NCBI RefSeq assembly: GCF_040529045.1
Contig: NZ_CP131914.1
Coordinates: 1,472,501 to 1,536,500, forward strand
Reading direction: 5' to 3'
Source: Xanthomonas indica
GTDB taxonomy: Bacteria > Pseudomonadota > Gammaproteobacteria > Xanthomonadales > Xanthomonadaceae
Length of the DNA stretch: 64,000 nt
Shown: positions 59,472 through 64,000 of the stretch, piece by piece
Position numbering within the stretch: the stretch's first letter is position 1
Layout of the letters: every line of letters begins with the position of its first letter
Notes under the pieces: generated by a model
What the model was told of the DNA's origin: nothing
The model's database searches: none
What the model saw: only the letters and a program-made list of their open reading frames with translations
Translations under genes and position numbers: made by a program

Positions 59472-59501
59472 TTGTTAAAATTTGGCTAAACGCGTGATAT
59501 T
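59472..59501 (+). promoter_or_regulatory. Candidate promoter of lpxC
   Basis: TTGTTA (59472-59477) and GATATT (59496-59501) are spaced by 18 bp in the only AT-rich stretch between the terminator and lpxC, about 50 bases before the start codon. Its position after a strong terminator makes a separate promoter necessary. Confidence 0.55.
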
Positions 59502-59507
59502 CTCGTT

Positions 59508-59534
59508 GTCTGTTCAGTTCCCGTGCGAACAGAC
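59508..59534 (+). promoter_or_regulatory. Perfect inverted repeat in the lpxC leader
   Basis: GTCTGTTC and GAACAGAC are exact 8-bp reverse complements separated by 11 bases, just downstream of the predicted -10 and 18 bases before the lpxC ATG. It could be an operator or a leader hairpin. Confidence 0.6.
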
Positions 59535-59552
59535 GTTCCCAGACTGTCTGCC

Positions 59553-60467
59553 ATGACCCAGCAACGCACCCTCAAGAACACGATCCGCGCCACCGGCGTG
59601 GGCCTGCACAGCGGCGACAAGGTCTACATGACCCTGCGCCCCGCACCGGCCGACCACGGCATCGTGTTCCGACGCGTGGACCTGGATCCGGCGGTGGACG
59701 TCCCTGCCGATGCCGAGCTGGTCACCGAGACCACGCTGTGCACCGGCCTGAGCCGCGGCCAGGCCAAGATCCAGACGGTGGAGCACCTGATGTCGGCGAT
59801 GGCCGGCCTCGGCGTGGACAACGCCATCGTCGAACTGTCCTCGGCCGAGTTGCCGATCATGGACGGCTCGGCCGGTCCGTTCGTGTTCCTGCTGCAGTCG
59901 GCGGGCATCGTCGAGCAGGGCAAGGCCAAGCGCTTCATCCGCATCAAGCGCGAGGTGGAAGTGCGCGACGGCGACAAGATCGCCCGCTTCGTGCCCTACG
60001 ACGGCGGCTACAAGCTCGGTTTCACCATCCAGTTCGACCACCCGATGATCCCGGCCAAGCAGTCGCGCCAGGAAATCGAGTTCTCGACGATGGCCTACAT
60101 CAAGGAAATCTCCCGCGCGCGCACCTTCGGCTTCATGCGCGACCTGGAGTACATGCGCGAGCGCAATCTCGGCCTGGGCGGTTCGATGGACAACGCCATC
60201 GTGCTCGACGAGTTCCGCGTGCTCAACGACGACGGCCTGCGCTACGCCGACGAGTTCGTGCGCCACAAGATCCTCGATGCGATCGGCGACCTGTACCTGG
60301 CCGGCGGCCCCATCCTGGGCGCCTATGAGGGCTACAAGTCCGGTCATGCGCTGAACAACAAGCTGGTGCGCGCCCTGCTCGCCGAACAGGCGGCGTGGGA
60401 GTGGGTCAGCTTCGAATCCGCCGCGCAGCAGGCGCCGGTGGCCTACGGGGCCGCGGCTTACGCCTGA
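59553..60467 (+). CDS. lpxC: LpxC, UDP-3-O-acyl-GlcNAc deacetylase
   Basis: This 304-residue zinc enzyme performs the committed step of lipid A synthesis. Motifs are [21 protein letters not shown] (start), [24 protein letters not shown] (first zinc His), [28 protein letters not shown] and [15 protein letters not shown] with the remaining zinc ligands His and Asp. The ATG at 59553 gives the normal length; the frame opens ten codons earlier. No clear ribosome-binding site is seen. A short GC hairpin (CCCGGCC-AAC-GGCCGGG, 60478-60494) follows without a T-run. Confidence 0.97.
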   Translation: MTQQRTLKNTIRATGVGLHSGDKVYMTLRPAPADHGIVFRRVDLDPAVDVPADAELVTETTLCTGLSRGQAKIQTVEHLMSAMAGLGVDNAIVELSSAELPIMDGSAGPFVFLLQSAGIVEQGKAKRFIRIKREVEVRDGDKIARFVPYDGGYKLGFTIQFDHPMIPAKQSRQEIEFSTMAYIKEISRARTFGFMRDLEYMRERNLGLGGSMDNAIVLDEFRVLNDDGLRYADEFVRHKILDAIGDLYLAGGPILGAYEGYKSGHALNNKLVRALLAEQAAWEWVSFESAAQQAPVAYGAAAYA

Positions 60468-60613
60468 ACCCGTTAAGCCCGGCCAACGGCCGGGTGGGTA
60501 TCACGGAATCGGCAATCGGCCGGTTCTTCTTCTCCCCTTAACGCCGATTTAACGAATCGGTAACGACCTGACGCCTGGCGCCCGCTAGGATGCGTCGGTC
60601 GCGGCGTGTCTGT

Positions 60614-61090
60614 CTACGTACGTCGACGGCCACGGTCGGAGCCAGTGGTCGCATCGGGCGTCGTGGAGACGACGTCCTGCAGGGAAGCCAGGGCCTCGCG
60701 CAAGCCCTTGTGCGTGGCCGCAGAAACCGGAGCTGGCGTGCTTCTTGCCTGCTGCATTGGGGAATGCGCGGGTGCAGTCGCAGTCTTGACGGTCACTTTG
60801 GTGGCTTTCAGCCCGAGGGAACGGGCCGCAGCAAGGATGTCGGCCTCGGCCAGCCTGACCCGGGCGTGCCAGACCGGAGACTCAACGAGAAAAACGAGCT
60901 GCTCGCCGTTCACATTGGCCAACCGGCAACGGGAGGCCAGGTTCGGCGGCAGATGGGGGCGTAACTGCCGGTCCAGCGCGTCGAGCCACAAGGCACGTCG
61001 CAACGGGTCGCCCGCCTTGTCCGCCAGTGCGGCGTCCAGCGCCGGCTGCGGCGTGGCGGTATGGCCTTCGCCGGACTTTCGCTTAGACAT
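60614..61090 (-). CDS. dciA: DciA (DUF721) helicase-loader-type protein
   Basis: This 158-residue protein matches the DUF721/DciA family, which loads the replicative helicase DnaB in bacteria without DnaC. The family region is RALWLDALDRQLRPHLPPNLASRCRLANVNGEQLVFLVESPVWHARVRL (about residues 33-80), with the KH-like beta-alpha pattern. The N- and C-terminal parts are Ala/Lys/Thr-rich and probably disordered. It converges with lpxC and is divergent from the M23 peptidase gene, whose start codon overlaps its own. DciA beside lpxC, an M23 peptidase and secA is a known gene order in xanthomonads and pseudomonads. Confidence 0.85.
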   Translation of the reverse strand: MSKRKSGEGHTATPQPALDAALADKAGDPLRRALWLDALDRQLRPHLPPNLASRCRLANVNGEQLVFLVESPVWHARVRLAEADILAAARSLGLKATKVTVKTATAPAHSPMQQARSTPAPVSAATHKGLREALASLQDVVSTTPDATTGSDRGRRRT

Positions 61091-62048
61091 GAAAACTCAT
61101 ATGACGTTCAAGAAGATCGTAATCCGTTCCAGTGAAAAGGGGGTCAAGACGTTGCCGTGGCGATTGCGCGAATTCGCCGATCGCCGCCCCCTCGCCGCGC
61201 TCGGTACCGTGCTCGGCCTCGGCATGGTACTCGGCATCGGCGTCAGCGCTGCGGCCGGGTGGGGTGGTTCGGCGCAACTGCGCGCCAAGCTCGAGCGGCA
61301 GGACCAGGAGCTGGCGCAGGTGCGCCGCGACGCGCAGACCCAGGTCAACGCCCTGGCCGCGCGCCTGGGCGAACTGCAGGCGCAGGCGACCCGGCTCAAT
61401 GCGCTCGGCGAGCGCCTGACCCGCATGGGCAAGCTGCAGGACGGCGAGTTCGACTTCGACCAGCCGGTCGGCGTCGGTGGCGGCGACGACGAGCCCAGCC
61501 ACGACATGCCGGCGCAGCAGCTGGGCAAGGAACTGGACGGGCTGCAGCAGCAGTTCGCCACCTCCGGCCAGCAGCTGTCGGTGCTGGAATCGCTGCTGTT
61601 CGACCATCAGCTGGACCAGAACGCGGTGCCTTCGCGGATGCCGATCCGCAACAGCTACATCACCTCGGCCTTCGGCGGCCGCGCCGATCCGTTCGGCCGC
61701 GGCACCGGCAACCACAAGGGCATCGACTTCCACGCCAATGTCGGCGACCCGGTGCTGGCGGTGGCCGACGGCGTGGTCAGCTACTCCGGCGTGCGCGGCG
61801 GTTACGGCAATGTGGTCGAGGTCGACCACGGCAATGGCTATGTCACCCGCTACGCGCACAATTCGCGGCTGTCGGTGAAGGTCGGCGACCTGGTGCGGGT
61901 CGGCCAGGAAGTGGCCAAGGCCGGCTCCACCGGCCGTTCCACCGGTGCCCACGTGCATTTCGAGGTGTGGAAGGACGGGGTGGTGGTGAACCCGGCCAAG
62001 TTCCTCGGCGATGGCGCCATTCCGGTGGGCCGCCGCGGCCGCGGCTGA
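61089..62048 (+). CDS. M23-family peptidoglycan endopeptidase
   Basis: This 319-residue membrane-anchored murein hydrolase or regulator has one N-terminal hydrophobic segment (about residues 32-55, PLAALGTVLGLGMVLGIGVSAAAG). A coiled coil follows (LRAKLERQDQELAQVRRDAQTQVNALAARLGELQ), then the LytM/M23 domain with NHKGIDFHANVGDPV and TGAHVHFEVWKDG. All zinc ligands (His and Asp of HKGID, His of HVHF) are present, so it is likely active. The ATG at 61089 overlaps the dciA start on the other strand; an ATG at 61101 is an alternative. Neither has a good ribosome-binding site. Confidence 0.88.
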   Translation: MKTHMTFKKIVIRSSEKGVKTLPWRLREFADRRPLAALGTVLGLGMVLGIGVSAAAGWGGSAQLRAKLERQDQELAQVRRDAQTQVNALAARLGELQAQATRLNALGERLTRMGKLQDGEFDFDQPVGVGGGDDEPSHDMPAQQLGKELDGLQQQFATSGQQLSVLESLLFDHQLDQNAVPSRMPIRNSYITSAFGGRADPFGRGTGNHKGIDFHANVGDPVLAVADGVVSYSGVRGGYGNVVEVDHGNGYVTRYAHNSRLSVKVGDLVRVGQEVAKAGSTGRSTGAHVHFEVWKDGVVVNPAKFLGDGAIPVGRRGRG

Positions 62049-62099
62049 GTCCGGCAGGGGCGGTGTGCCGGCATTGAATCGCCGGACCCCGCCCCAAGC

Positions 62100-62105
62100 T
62101 ACAAT
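62100..62105 (+). promoter_or_regulatory. Candidate -10 box for secA
   Basis: TACAAT, five of six matches to consensus, lies about 105 bases before the secA ATG. The -35 is weak (GAATCG at a 17-bp spacing). Confidence 0.5.
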
Positions 62106-62120
62106 GTGCTTTGCCATCGA

Positions 62121-62147
62121 CAGGGCGCCTCGCGCCCTGTTTCGTTT
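62121..62147 (+). terminator. Terminator-like hairpin in the secA leader
   Basis: CAGGGCG-CCTCG-CGCCCTG is followed by TTTCGTTT. It lies after the M23 gene and 16 bases after the candidate secA -10, so it is either the end of the upstream transcript or an early attenuator for secA. Confidence 0.65.
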
Positions 62148-62209
62148 GCGGCCCGTCGATTCCCTGGGGATCGGGCCGCCGAGGCGTTCCTTTCCAACCG
62201 GTTCCTTCA

Positions 62210-64000
<1,791 letters not shown>

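Noticed and set aside
60606-61088. An N-terminal extension of the M23 peptidase back to 60606
   Set aside because: The extra region lies opposite dciA and reads like its shadow. The conserved start with basic residues and the membrane helix begins at 61089-61101.

Overview
The window looks like a stretch of a Xanthomonadaceae chromosome, most likely Xanthomonas. The G+C is very high, and the gene order around riboflavin synthesis, kdp and the cell-wall cluster fits that family. The intergenic spaces carry its typical short palindromes (GTAGGAGCGGCTTCAGCCGC type) and its long tandem repeat containing 'GATGAGGGTACGGG'. Genus and species are inferred from content only, because no database search was possible.

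Layout. Positions 1-6748 hold the end of a bacterial cellulose operon (bcsB partial, bcsZ, bcsC). Positions 7214-12908 hold peptide deformylase, the ribosome-associated ABC-F protein EttA on the minus strand, a divergent drug-exporter/regulator pair, and an RcnB-like periplasmic protein. Positions 13031-21703 are glyA-nrdR-GNAT-ribD, an Ax21-like outer-membrane protein on the minus strand, then FMN riboswitch-ribE-ribBA-ribH-nusB-thiL. Positions 21937-34289 hold a secreted S15-type hydrolase, a triple 142-bp repeat, a beta-barrel porin, and the complete potassium system kdpFABCDE. Positions 34438-42444 are mixed housekeeping: a P-loop kinase-like protein, an FAD oxidoreductase, a YdjM-like protein, yraN, lpoA, rsmI, a foreign-looking hypothetical gene, rnpB and an NRDE protein. 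Positions 42771-59172 are a full dcw cluster: mraZ, rsmH, ftsL, ftsI, murE, murF, mraY, ftsW, murG, murC, ddlB, ftsQ, ftsA, ftsZ. It is followed by lpxC, dciA (minus), an M23 peptidase and the start of secA.

How it works together. The dcw block is almost continuously translationally coupled through ATGA/GTGA overlaps. It begins at a promoter overlapped by five G-rich repeats at an exact 10-bp spacing, a good candidate for MraZ autoregulation, and it ends at a strong terminator before lpxC. Both the kdp operon and the porin gene upstream of it carry a TTTAYN-N5-TTTAYN direct repeat. It lies at nearly the same distance from a -10-like hexamer in each, which suggests that KdpE controls an outer-membrane and an inner-membrane potassium route together.

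The most unusual signal is a dispersed element present at about ten gene junctions. It consists of heptad arrays (GGGATTC/GGGAATG type) on the left, a variable core, and the reverse-complement heptad array on the right, bounded by GGAGCCGGG...CCCGGCTCC. It nearly always sits at the 3' end of a gene inside an operon. It is read in frame as protein tails on RsmH, MurG, KdpC, RibBA and FtsQ, and it abuts the start codons of thiL and kdpD.
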